Positions 1-7,015 of a DNA stretch of 20,627 nucleotides are shown here, one piece after another (the stretch's first letter is position 1; every line of letters starts with the position of its first letter). The DNA is taken from positions 12,807-33,433 of the forward strand of contig DOZP01000097.1 in assembly GCA_003517945.1 (NCBI GenBank). Reading direction: 5' to 3'. Below the pieces are notes generated by a model. It did not search any database. It had not been told where the DNA came from and was given only the letters and a program-made list of their open reading frames with translations. The position numbers and the translations under genes were made by a program. The stretch comes from Porphyromonadaceae bacterium (GTDB taxonomy: Bacteria > Bacteroidota > Bacteroidia > Bacteroidales > Tannerellaceae).

Positions 1-408
1 GAACTCTATTATTGTATTGAGCCGATAGGCCCGGAGCATAGTTACGAAGAACTGACTGTGGAGATACTACGTGCGAAAGAACTTCAAATCGAAGTCATGG
101 CGGCCATGCGCAGGATTGCCGTGAAGGGAACCCCATTATATGAATTAGGACAGATCAGCGCTCCGGAACTGACAAAAATAGTAGCCGTTACAAATATTGT
201 TGTAAATCCTTCACGTGCCATGAATGTACATGAACCGATACAGGTAGCTTTACTGGCCGGCGTTAATCAGTTATATGCCGAAATAGGGGCCAATCCGCGC
301 GACACAGACAGCCATACCGAACAGAGTCGCGGATTCAATCCGGCGGCAGCATGGAATATGATGAAAGAGTTCGGATATTTCCCACCGGAAGTAAGTACCT
401 TGTTTTGA
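1..408 (+). CDS. C-terminal part of a probable radical-SAM (biotin-synthase/HydE-like) protein, 5' end outside window
   Basis: The reading frame is open from base 1, so the first ATG/GTG inside it is not the true start; about 135 residues are visible, ending in TGA at 406-408. No CxxxCxxC cluster motif is present, as expected if only the C-terminal half is seen. The segment carries CIEPIGPEH near the left edge, then a GTPL..LGQIS..EL stretch, MNVHEP, and a closing AGVNQLYAEIGANPRDT block. From memory this order resembles the C-terminal half of radical-SAM proteins of the biotin synthase/HydE type, where the barrel closes; this is a family impression, not an alignment. Downstream lie an aquaporin and a CobW GTPase, a company sometimes seen around corrinoid methyltransferase genes, which is inference only. 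The exact reaction is unknown. Confidence 0.5.
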   Translation, partial: ELYYCIEPIGPEHSYEELTVEILRAKELQIEVMAAMRRIAVKGTPLYELGQISAPELTKIVAVTNIVVNPSRAMNVHEPIQVALLAGVNQLYAEIGANPRDTDSHTEQSRGFNPAAAWNMMKEFGYFPPEVSTLF

Positions 409-434
409 GATTCCTACACATCGGCCCCGAACCT

Positions 435-477
435 ATACGAATCTCTTTATATTCGTGTTTACCAATATTTTTTTCGC
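435..477 (+). terminator. possible intrinsic terminator after the radical-SAM-like gene
   Basis: ATACGAAT (435-442) and ATTCGTGT (451-458) can pair as an 8-bp stem with one G-T wobble around an 8-base loop. A T-rich stretch with seven T's follows at about 468-474. The stem is AT-rich and the T run starts some ten bases after it, so the call is tentative. Its place between the stop at 408 and the promoter at 516 fits a transcription boundary. Confidence 0.4.
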
Positions 478-515
478 TTTTATCAGTCGCCTGTGCAAGA
501 AAAAAAAATAACCGG

Positions 516-523
516 TAAATTTG
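516..523 (+). promoter_or_regulatory. Bacteroidota-type -7 promoter element for the aquaporin-GTPase pair
   Basis: TAAATTTG matches the Bacteroidota consensus TAnnTTTG and lies 29 bases before the aquaporin ATG, giving a predicted leader of roughly 20 bases. A good -33 TTG is not visible at the usual distance, so strength cannot be judged. Confidence 0.5.
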
Positions 524-552
524 TATTGTTAAAAATACAGTAAAAAAGAATT

Positions 553-1356
553 ATGAAAGAGTTTGCCGGAGAGCTGTTAGGAACTTTTATACTGGTTCTT
601 TTCGGATGCGGATCCGTAGCAGTATCCATTTTATTCGGAGAATATAACAGCATCCTTCAAATCGGTGTAGCCTGGGGATTCGGTGTCATGCTGGCCATCT
701 ATCTGACGCGTCACCTGTCGTGCGCACACCTGAACCCGGCTGTCTCAATCGCGATGGTAATCAGCAAACGAATGGCCGTACGAAAACTTCCGGCCTATCT
801 GGGAGCGCAGTTTACGGGAGCCATCATTGCCGGCCTGACCCTCTACCTGTTATTTTCTCCTTCCATTGAAGCGTATGAAAGCGCTCATCACATCATCAGG
901 GGCGCCGCCTCATCCGTTGATACGGCCCGGATGTTCGGAGAATTTTATCCGAATCCGGGAGGAACGGCTATCGTTTCAATGCCATTGGCCATTGCGGCGG
1001 AAGCATTCGGCACCTTTCTGTTGTTACTCTTTATTTTTGCATTGACGGAAGGATGTAATGTCGGAAGGCCAAGTGATACGATGGCGCCGGTTTTTATCGG
1101 ACTGACGGTAACATCTATTATTTGCCTGATCGCCCCGCTAACCCAGGCGGGATTAAATCCGGCCCGCGATGTTGGCCCGCGAATCGTAGCATGGCTTGCG
1201 GGATGGGGAAACGCAGCATTTCCGGACAACAGCGGAGGTTTTTTCTTTGTTTATATATTGGGGCCGGTCATAGGCGGCAGCGTAGCGGCATTTTTCTTCC
1301 TCTATATGCTTGAACCTCTCATGAAAAGAAAATCAGGAGGATGCGATTGTACATGA
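553..1356 (+). CDS. glpF: MIP-family channel, aquaglyceroporin type (GlpF-like)
   Basis: This 267-residue inner-membrane channel passes small neutral solutes, most likely glycerol and water. Both half-helix signatures are present: HLNPAVS with NPA at residues 61-63 and GLNPARD with NPA at 202-204. The aspartate directly after NPAR (residue 206) is a mark of aquaglyceroporins rather than strict water channels. Six hydrophobic segments and two re-entrant loops fit the usual 250-290 residue length. The C-terminus is short and basic, then ends in GGCDCT; two cysteines so near the end are unusual and could bind metal, which is speculation. The CobW-type GTPase begins 30 bases downstream and is probably cotranscribed. 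MIP channels also pass metalloids such as arsenite in some operons, but no ars gene is visible here. Confidence 0.9.
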   Translation: MKEFAGELLGTFILVLFGCGSVAVSILFGEYNSILQIGVAWGFGVMLAIYLTRHLSCAHLNPAVSIAMVISKRMAVRKLPAYLGAQFTGAIIAGLTLYLLFSPSIEAYESAHHIIRGAASSVDTARMFGEFYPNPGGTAIVSMPLAIAAEAFGTFLLLLFIFALTEGCNVGRPSDTMAPVFIGLTVTSIICLIAPLTQAGLNPARDVGPRIVAWLAGWGNAAFPDNSGGFFFVYILGPVIGGSVAAFFFLYMLEPLMKRKSGGCDCT

Positions 1357-1386
1357 TAAATTCAAAAAAGCTGAAATAAAACAAAT

Positions 1387-2481
1387 ATGAAAACAACAAA
1401 ACTTATTATCGTCGGAGGTTTTCTGGGAGCCGGTAAAACCACACTACTTTGGAATGTTGCCCAAAAACTGACGATGGAGGGATTACACGTAGGGCTTATT
1501 ACAAACGACCAGGCGCCGGAATTGGTTGACAGCAAACTTCTTTCACTAAACGACCTGAAAGTTGCGGAAGTCAGCGGCAGTTGTTTCTGCTGCAATTTTA
1601 ACGGCTTTACCGACGCCATACAAAAAATACGCGCAGAGGCTGCTGCAGATGTGATCATTGCCGAACCCGTAGGCAGTTGCGCCGACCTTTCGGCAACCAT
1701 TATGCAACCGCTGAAACAATACTGGAACAGCGAATTACAGATTGCACCGCTCTCCGTACTGGCTGATCCGATACGTCTGGAATCCATCTTGGCCGGAGAA
1801 AATGCCGGGCTACATCCCGATGCCGCTTATATTTTCCGTAAGCAATTGGAAGAAAGTGATATCATACTGATTAACAAAACAGATCTGTTAAACGATGAAC
1901 AGATAGAACATCTGAAACAGCGCACAAATCAGGTATTTCCCGAAGCAACAATCATGACGGTCAGTGCGGCAAAAGGAACCGGAATCAACGAATGGCTCGA
2001 ACAGGTAACCGTTCGCCAAGATGCCGGAAAACGCCTTGTCGATATGGATTATGATATATATGCGAACGGAGAAGCCGTCCTGGGATGGTTGAACGGTACA
2101 GTCACTCTTCAGGGCGAGCATACGGATTGGGATACATTCACACGAAACTTTCTTTCGGACCTTTCCGACGAATTTGATAACAACAACCTTGCGGTAGGTC
2201 ATGTCAAAATAATTGCAGAAAACGGAAACAAATTTACGACCGGAAACATTACAGGTAGTTCGGATACGCTTTCCATGCGTGGCTCCGCAGGAGAAAGCAA
2301 TCACATAAAAATGATCATTAACGCCCGTGTGGAAACATCTCCGGAAAAACTGGACCGGATTGTACGCCGGACACTTGATAAACTCAGCAACAAACATACA
2401 ACGGAAGTACTTGCATGGCGATATCTGCAACCGGGACGCCCTCAACCCACCCACCGGTTTTCGGAAATTATCGCAGTATAA
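1387..2481 (+). CDS. CobW/COG0523-family P-loop GTPase
   Basis: This 364-residue protein belongs to the G3E GTPases that load or traffic metal or cobalamin cofactors. Visible motifs are the P-loop GGFLGAGKTT (residues 10-19), the CxCC metal-binding motif GSCFCC (C66, C68, C69), EPVG (93-96) in the Walker B region, and the guanine-specificity motif NKTD (163-166). The C-terminal half (about 190-364) is less recognisable and lacks the histidine-rich insertion of zinc-trafficking members. The family covers cobalt, zinc, iron and nitrile-hydratase chaperones, so the metal cannot be assigned. No Zur-like or cobalamin-riboswitch signal is seen upstream. The short gap to the aquaporin suggests one transcript. 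If the gene at the left edge is a radical-SAM enzyme of a corrinoid pathway, a cofactor-loading role would fit; that link is inference. Confidence 0.85.
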   Translation: MKTTKLIIVGGFLGAGKTTLLWNVAQKLTMEGLHVGLITNDQAPELVDSKLLSLNDLKVAEVSGSCFCCNFNGFTDAIQKIRAEAAADVIIAEPVGSCADLSATIMQPLKQYWNSELQIAPLSVLADPIRLESILAGENAGLHPDAAYIFRKQLEESDIILINKTDLLNDEQIEHLKQRTNQVFPEATIMTVSAAKGTGINEWLEQVTVRQDAGKRLVDMDYDIYANGEAVLGWLNGTVTLQGEHTDWDTFTRNFLSDLSDEFDNNNLAVGHVKIIAENGNKFTTGNITGSSDTLSMRGSAGESNHIKMIINARVETSPEKLDRIVRRTLDKLSNKHTTEVLAWRYLQPGRPQPTHRFSEIIAV

Positions 2482-2538
2482 TAATCATCCGGATATAAAA
2501 AACAGGCCGGTATGGTGAGCTTTGCTTCCGGTTTGCAC

Positions 2539-2546
2539 TATCTTTG
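2539..2546 (+). promoter_or_regulatory. -7 promoter element of the kinase-regulator operon
   Basis: TATCTTTG is a full match to TAnnTTTG and is followed 14 bases later by ATG at 2561. It lies inside the 5' end of the longest open frame (from 2522), which argues that translation starts at 2561. The predicted mRNA leader is only about ten bases. Confidence 0.6.
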
Positions 2547-2560
2547 CAAAAAGAAAACAA

Positions 2561-3571
2561 ATGAACCTGTTAGATAAATATAGTACACTCAAATTACTAT
2601 TGATCAGTTTGGTCAGTGCTGTATTCATTGTATACCCCAATATCGCCTGCCTTCCCTGGGAACTCACCTTTCTGGACGGTTCGGCCCGGACTTCACATCT
2701 GACGTTTTTCATTTTCAGATACGTATTTTTTATCCTGCTTATCGGGACATTGATCAAACTGAATCTGTGGAAAATAAATACGGTTTCGCTACAAAAGCGT
2801 TTTTTATATAATTTTCTGGTTACGGCAATCACGTATGCCCTGTATGTCGGAATATCCGTATCATGCTGTACGAAAGCCGACTGTTTCGGTAGTATACTGC
2901 TTTTTCAGTTTTCCGTTGTCTGGATAATTTGTACTTTTTTCGGTCATGTTTCTTACCTGTATTGGGTGCAGCGAAAAAAAGAACAGGAAATTGAACTGTT
3001 GAAAATAGAAAACCTTCAAAGCCGGTGCAATGCGTTGGCAAACCAGATTAATCCGCATTTTTTCTTCAATTCGCTGAATGGACTCACCGCCCTTATCCGG
3101 AAAAAAGACGATGAAAAGACCCTCGTTTATGTAAACAAACTGTCGGATGTGTTCCGTTATATTCTTCAGAGTGACAAAAGAGGACTGGTAAGCCTGGAAG
3201 AAGAACTTGAATTTGTACATGCTTTCCGCTACATGATGGAAGTACGTTTTGCTAACAAACTGACATTTGATATCAACGTAAACAAAGAATACCTGAATCT
3301 GAAAATACCTGTCCTTTCCATACTTCCCCTGATTGATAACATCGTTGTCCATAATATGATCGACAGCCAGCATAAAATGGAAGTTAAGATATATGTCAAC
3401 AGGCAGACGGAACTGGTCGTATCCAACCCTGTCTACCCTAAATTATCGCCTCCGGTTACGAACGGAACGGGGCTGAAAAACCTTGCCAACCGTTTTGCCC
3501 TTTTGATGAATAAACAGATTCGTATTGAGGATGACGGAGCGGTATTTACAGCATATTTACCATTAAAGTAG
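2561..3571 (+). CDS. LytS/YehU-like membrane sensor histidine kinase
   Basis: The 336-residue protein has four hydrophobic segments (about 10-29, 46-66, 83-103, 111-137), a short coiled linker, and a His_kinase (PF06580-type) domain. The phospho-acceptor is in QINPHFFFNSLN, H166. An ATPase module follows with a G-box GTGLKNLANRF (302-312). The N-box is divergent, PLIDNIVVHN (256-265): the usual glutamate is aspartate, the lysine before the histidine is valine, and N260 is kept. No extracellular sensor domain is present, so the signal is probably sensed in or at the membrane. Start 2561 is preferred over 2522 because a clear -7 element lies between them. The LytTR regulator starts 10 bases after the stop and is the obvious partner. 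Confidence 0.88.
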   Translation: MNLLDKYSTLKLLLISLVSAVFIVYPNIACLPWELTFLDGSARTSHLTFFIFRYVFFILLIGTLIKLNLWKINTVSLQKRFLYNFLVTAITYALYVGISVSCCTKADCFGSILLFQFSVVWIICTFFGHVSYLYWVQRKKEQEIELLKIENLQSRCNALANQINPHFFFNSLNGLTALIRKKDDEKTLVYVNKLSDVFRYILQSDKRGLVSLEEELEFVHAFRYMMEVRFANKLTFDINVNKEYLNLKIPVLSILPLIDNIVVHNMIDSQHKMEVKIYVNRQTELVVSNPVYPKLSPPVTNGTGLKNLANRFALLMNKQIRIEDDGAVFTAYLPLK

Positions 3572-3581
3572 GGTTATTTAT

Positions 3582-4334
3582 ATGAAAGTGCTTATAGTAG
3601 AAGATGAAACGGTAGCCTATGAAAATCTGGTAGATATTCTTTCGGAGACTGATGCCTTGATAGAGGTGGTAGGAAATACGGAAAGCATAATTCAAACCGT
3701 ACAATGGTTGAAAACGAATCCTGCACCCGACCTGATTTTTATGGATATCCATTTATCCGATGGCTCCGCGTTCTCCATTTTTGAAAAAATGCAGGTTGAA
3801 ATACCGATTATATTCACTACGGCATACGACGAATATGCAATCGAAGCTTTTAAAGTAAACAGCATTGATTACCTGTTAAAACCTATAAAAACAGAAGAAA
3901 TAAAACGAGCTCTTACTAAGTTTGGTAAATGGACGCATTCGGATATTGCCCAATATCTGGCCAGAGTAGGCCAACTGACTCTTGTCCCCAAATATAAAGA
4001 CAAAATACTGATACCGTTTAAAGACAAGTTGTTACCGATAGACCTTCCCGATATTTCCTGTTTTTACACAACGGACAAGCACACCTGCATTTACATGAAA
4101 GACGGCTGTAGTTACCCATATTCCAAAACCCTGGAACAAATATCGGTATCCCTGGACCCTGCACAATTCATGCGTGCAAACAAGCAATTCATCATAGCCC
4201 GGAACAGCGTAAAAAATATAACGGTCTGGTTTGATAACCGCTTGTTAATAACGCTCGATACCGAAACGCCCGAACGTATTTATATCAGCAAAAACAAGGC
4301 CGCTGAATTTAAGTCGTGGATGATCAACGAATAA
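3582..4334 (+). CDS. LytTR-family response regulator
   Basis: This 250-residue protein is the cognate regulator of the upstream kinase. The receiver domain covers about residues 1-120, with acidic residues E7 and D8, phospho-acceptor D55 in LIFMDIHLSDG, T80 and K100 in YLLKPIK. The C-terminal half (about 140-245) has the LytTR DNA-binding pattern, including KDKLLPIDLPDISCF and a region ending MRANKQFIIARNSVKNI, matching the usual FxRxHRSxxVN motif with N/K substitutions. LytTR proteins bind paired 9-10-base repeats in promoters; no pair was firmly recognised in this window. Spacing of 10 bases from the kinase indicates an operon. Targets are unknown; the downstream region carries decayed genes, so it gives no clue. 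Confidence 0.93.
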   Translation: MKVLIVEDETVAYENLVDILSETDALIEVVGNTESIIQTVQWLKTNPAPDLIFMDIHLSDGSAFSIFEKMQVEIPIIFTTAYDEYAIEAFKVNSIDYLLKPIKTEEIKRALTKFGKWTHSDIAQYLARVGQLTLVPKYKDKILIPFKDKLLPIDLPDISCFYTTDKHTCIYMKDGCSYPYSKTLEQISVSLDPAQFMRANKQFIIARNSVKNITVWFDNRLLITLDTETPERIYISKNKAAEFKSWMINE

Positions 4335-4392
4335 TCTGTTACCTTTATGATCGGGAAGCCTTTAGGATTAGTGCAAGGTACAAGGTTTATCT

Positions 4393-4569
4393 ATGGAGAA
4401 CTTGCATTTTGCACCAATTGATAAAGAGAATCTTTACATACGTTTCGGGAATATCGTATATTTGCAAAATAAAATAGTGATTGAACAGCGAAATAAAATA
4501 GTTTTTACTCGTCTGAATAAAAAAGTAATCGCTCGACTAAATAGAATAGCAAATATTCAAACAGAGTAG
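4393..4569 (+). CDS. 58-codon open frame holding an 8-residue tandem repeat (coding status doubtful)
   Basis: ATG at 4393 opens a frame to TAG at 4567-4569. Its second half reads as four 8-residue units: NKIVIEQR, NKIVFTRL, NKKVIARL, NRIANIQT. I do not recognise a family. A TATATTTG promoter-like element sits inside the frame at 4457-4464, so a transcript from it would omit the ATG. The stop overlaps the Fic-like remnant, which is in another frame. It may be a remnant, a small repeat peptide or non-coding; the exact 24-base period is the only firm observation. Confidence 0.25.
   Translation: MENLHFAPIDKENLYIRFGNIVYLQNKIVIEQRNKIVFTRLNKKVIARLNRIANIQTE
4457..4464 (+). promoter_or_regulatory. 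promoter-like -7 element before the 24-bp repeats
   Basis: TATATTTG matches TAnnTTTG and ends three bases before the first repeat unit at 4467. No convincing -33 TTG lies 19-21 bases upstream. If active, it would start transcription inside the repeat block. Confidence 0.3.
4467..4550 (+). repeat. four-unit tandem repeat with exact 24-bp period
   Basis: The core AAATAAAATAGT occurs at 4467 and 4491. Variants GAATAAAAAAGT and AAATAGAATAGC occur at 4515 and 4539. The four starts are exactly 24 bases apart. The 12 bases between cores vary (they resemble each other as nTTnnnCnnCGnCT-like stretches), so the array is old or constrained at the core only. A period of 24 keeps the reading frame, encoding N-K-I-V-like octads. 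Confidence 0.75.
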
Positions 4570-4685
4570 ATATGGAAGCTCTGGAAAAAGCAAGCGTGAA
4601 TGAGGATATTACAGATTTTACACTGTTTTTGGTATCATTAGTTAAGACGAATATGAATGATGAATACGAAACATTAGACAAATGA
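4545..4685 (+). pseudogene. C-terminal remnant of a Fic-family protein
   Basis: The frame from 4545 to the TGA at 4683-4685 encodes NRVDMEALEKASVNEDITDF followed by TLFLVSLVKTNMNDE. From memory this resembles the extreme C-terminus of Bacteroides Fic/DOC-type proteins, which end with a xxALExASVxxDIxxFxxFLxSLV pattern. The frame is closed upstream by a TAG at 4542 and no HPFxxGNGR catalytic motif is present nearby, so only the tail survives. An internal ATG at 4572 would give 37 residues, but a functional product is unlikely. AMPylation activity cannot remain. The upstream break falls at the 24-bp repeat block, suggesting a deletion or insertion joined there. Confidence 0.55.
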
Positions 4686-4842
4686 ATATAAAAGTCTATT
4701 AATTACGAACATCTACTTAGATAAACGTCATACATCTTTTCCGGCATACGGCACACTTTTTCGTCTTGTTACAATTCTCATAAAATACATAACAAACACA
4801 AAAATTTACCGTATTTTTTTACCTATAATAGTTATTTTTATG
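4686..4842. other. AT-rich intergenic spacer
   Basis: About 157 bases of AT-rich DNA separate the Fic remnant from the promoter of the first AraC gene. No frame, RNA gene or strong hairpin is seen. An A/T-rich patch at 4798-4840 would suit an upstream promoter region. Confidence 0.5.
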
Positions 4843-4850
4843 TATATTTG
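4843..4850 (+). promoter_or_regulatory. -7 promoter element of the first AraC-family gene
   Basis: TATATTTG matches the Bacteroidota consensus and lies 21 bases before the ATG at 4872. It overlaps a TTG at 4848 that would otherwise be the start of the longest frame, so it decides the start in favour of 4872. Confidence 0.55.
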
Positions 4851-4871
4851 TTGGTGACAAATTCAGATTTT

Positions 4872-5720
4872 ATGCTAATATACAAATATACAGTAACCTT
4901 TCTTTTGTTATATATTACATCATTAGACGGACAGCATAATAATCATACCATATGCTCTTTCCGGACGGATACAGAATGGCTGACAAATACCTTTTCCGAA
5001 AATTTTATAAGTTACATAATCGAAATAAAACAAACAGACGCCATTAACAGTCAAGCATCCTATTCAGGACATAAAGCAAACCATAAAACAAGCAAAATCA
5101 AATTAATCCTACTACTATTATTCGTCGTATTTTTAATTATCATTATTTTAATAAAGACTATTCTTCACCATCAAAAACATTCCGAATATCTGTCACGGAT
5201 AAAAAACAGACTGAAACAGGCAGGTTATAACGATAATTCCGGTACTGCCCTGACAATCAATATACCGGACAACAACAAAATCATGAAGACCGGATCTCCT
5301 GATAAACCGGAAAATGATGATTTTCATATTATGGCATGTATCCATCAGGAAATGACTGCTAAACATGCTTACAGAGAAGTAGGACTGACCATGGATATGC
5401 TCGCCGGAAGACTGGGAATACACCGGAATAAACTCTCCAAAGCCGTCAATTGCGTATCCGGCCGGAATTTCAATCAGTATGTAAATTCATTTCGTATAAA
5501 AGAAGCTATACAGATCATATCCGGCACCCATCATAAAGATTTGTACATAGACGAACTTTATGAAAAAATAGGTTTCAGTAACCGTACATCCTTTTACCGT
5601 GCATTCAAACAAGCCACCGGAGTTTCTCCCAGGGATTTCCAGAAACATAACACATACGATGCATGGAAAGAAAATGAGGAAAAACTACTTTTTCACTCGT
5701 CACTGAACGATGATTTTTAA
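4872..5720 (+). CDS. membrane-anchored AraC-family regulator with short periplasmic segment
   Basis: The 282-residue protein begins with a hydrophobic stretch (about 4-18) that may be a signal peptide or anchor, then a short extracytoplasmic segment (20-75), one strong transmembrane helix (about 77-97), a charged linker, and a C-terminal AraC DNA-binding domain (about 170-258). The second helix-turn-helix reads IGFSNRTSFYRAFKQATGVSP (residues 233-253), the classic AraC signature. The architecture resembles a hybrid two-component or TPR-AraC sensor that lacks its large periplasmic domain. Start 4872 is chosen because a TATATTTG element overlaps the alternative TTG start. A second AraC-type gene follows after 36 bases. 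The ligand and targets are unknown; the fucosidase gene 1.3 kb downstream is a possible target by position only. Confidence 0.85.
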   Translation: MLIYKYTVTFLLLYITSLDGQHNNHTICSFRTDTEWLTNTFSENFISYIIEIKQTDAINSQASYSGHKANHKTSKIKLILLLLFVVFLIIIILIKTILHHQKHSEYLSRIKNRLKQAGYNDNSGTALTINIPDNNKIMKTGSPDKPENDDFHIMACIHQEMTAKHAYREVGLTMDMLAGRLGIHRNKLSKAVNCVSGRNFNQYVNSFRIKEAIQIISGTHHKDLYIDELYEKIGFSNRTSFYRAFKQATGVSPRDFQKHNTYDAWKENEEKLLFHSSLNDDF

Positions 5721-5756
5721 GTATTTCTATAATTCTAACAGACCAATAAACAGAAC

Positions 5757-6875
5757 ATGATTACAACTATATCCATGGCGTTTTTTATATGGCATATTAT
5801 ACCATTGGTTACTCTCTTTATCTGCTCTCTACTTATTTTTACAATAAAAGGAAATCAATATCCCGTAAATATTTTAGGTTATACATTTCTGGCATCGGGT
5901 ATTGCGCTTGGAATACTTTTATTGATCAATTTTCCTTCCACATCCGACCGGATTGATTTATTTGAACCGGACCATGTGCTGGGAGCCATCCTGTTGATTC
6001 CGTTATTTTTCTTCTATCTCATTGAATTGATGCACCCGGGTTATCTTAACCTGAAAAAAATCGCCATCCTGTTCGCGCCGATTATTATTCTGGTAATCAT
6101 AAGATTATTCTTTTTTAAATCTTCATTACCCGCCATCTTGAATTACAAAATGTTTGTTACTTCTATCGGCCATCCTGAAATGATCGTACGTATTTTGATG
6201 ATATTGTTTCTGTTTGCTATGCCTTTTACGCTTTCGATCAGATCCTATCGTTTATACGTAAATTATAAGAAAGACATCTATGCAAATTTTTCGGAAGATA
6301 AAGGAAAACACCTGAAATGGGTACCTGTTGCCATCTTATTGGCGGAATGTTACAGCATTGCCCTTGTGATATCCGTTACAAGTACATCTCACTGGCCTAA
6401 GAACCTGACATCTTTTTTCCTTACATTCACTCCGCTGTTCATGACATGTATCGCATTGAGACAGCAAAACTTATTCGAATCGGACATCGAATGCAACAAC
6501 TTCCAGCATACACAGGAAACTAACGAAAAAATGATCGGCTTCGACCAACTTAAAAGACAACTTATTGATTTGTTAGAAAAAAGGGATATTTACAAGGATA
6601 CGGAACTTACCGCAGAAAAAGTATGTAACATGTTAGGTACTAACCGGACTTATTTGTCACAGTTGATAAAAAATGAATTTCAGACCAATTTCTACGGATT
6701 AATCAATTCATACCGGTTGGAAGCCGCCCTGTCGTATATCAAAAATAAAGAATATATACATATTCCCATAAAGAACATAGCCGATATGGCAGGCTTTAAA
6801 AGTGTCTCGACCTTTAATAAATTGTTTAAGGAAAAATATAAATTGACCCCCGTGGAATGGAGAAACAGGGAATGA
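5757..6875 (+). CDS. seven-transmembrane AraC-family regulator
   Basis: This 372-residue protein has about seven hydrophobic segments (roughly 9-29, 39-58, 74-91, 102-119, 144-162, 187-207, 217-234), then a cytoplasmic AraC-type DNA-binding domain (about 283-370). Both helix-turn-helix units are visible: LTAEKVCNMLGTNRTYLSQL and IADMAGFKSVSTFNKLFKEK. Membrane-embedded AraC proteins of this build are common in Bacteroidota and presumably sense a signal in the membrane, but the ligand is unknown. It follows the first AraC gene by 36 bases and is likely cotranscribed. Two consecutive membrane AraC regulators suggest a tandem of related function or duplication with divergence; their N-termini are not similar by eye. 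The fucosidase downstream has its own promoter. Confidence 0.88.
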   Translation: MITTISMAFFIWHIIPLVTLFICSLLIFTIKGNQYPVNILGYTFLASGIALGILLLINFPSTSDRIDLFEPDHVLGAILLIPLFFFYLIELMHPGYLNLKKIAILFAPIIILVIIRLFFFKSSLPAILNYKMFVTSIGHPEMIVRILMILFLFAMPFTLSIRSYRLYVNYKKDIYANFSEDKGKHLKWVPVAILLAECYSIALVISVTSTSHWPKNLTSFFLTFTPLFMTCIALRQQNLFESDIECNNFQHTQETNEKMIGFDQLKRQLIDLLEKRDIYKDTELTAEKVCNMLGTNRTYLSQLIKNEFQTNFYGLINSYRLEAALSYIKNKEYIHIPIKNIADMAGFKSVSTFNKLFKEKYKLTPVEWRNRE

Positions 6876-6973
6876 AACTCATACCCCTGTATACCAACAA
6901 CTTTAAGAATACAATTAGAATGTTAGAATCGTAATAATCATTTAAAATTATAGCTAAATAAAGGAAAGATTGT

Positions 6974-6981
6974 TATCTTTG
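6974..6981 (+). promoter_or_regulatory. -7 promoter element of the fucosidase gene
   Basis: TATCTTTG is a full match to TAnnTTTG, 34 bases before the ATG at 7016. No good -33 TTG is seen at the usual spacing, which would fit a promoter that needs an activator. Confidence 0.55.
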
Positions 6982-7015
6982 CTGTTGTTTCTACTAATCA
7001 ATATGTAAGATATTC

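Noticed and set aside
945..2454. Minus-strand frames over the aquaporin and GTPase genes (945-1229, 1362-1787, 1888-2454)
   Set aside because: The plus-strand genes carry full family motifs across the same bases; the reverse frames show none.
4371..4414. GTGCAA / TTGCAC inverted repeat after the LytTR gene
   Set aside because: Only six bases pair across a 32-base gap, which is expected by chance; there is no T-run or known site.
4467..4550. 24-bp repeats as a CRISPR array
   Set aside because: The units abut at 24 bases with no 30-40-base spacers, the cores are not palindromic, and no cas gene is present.
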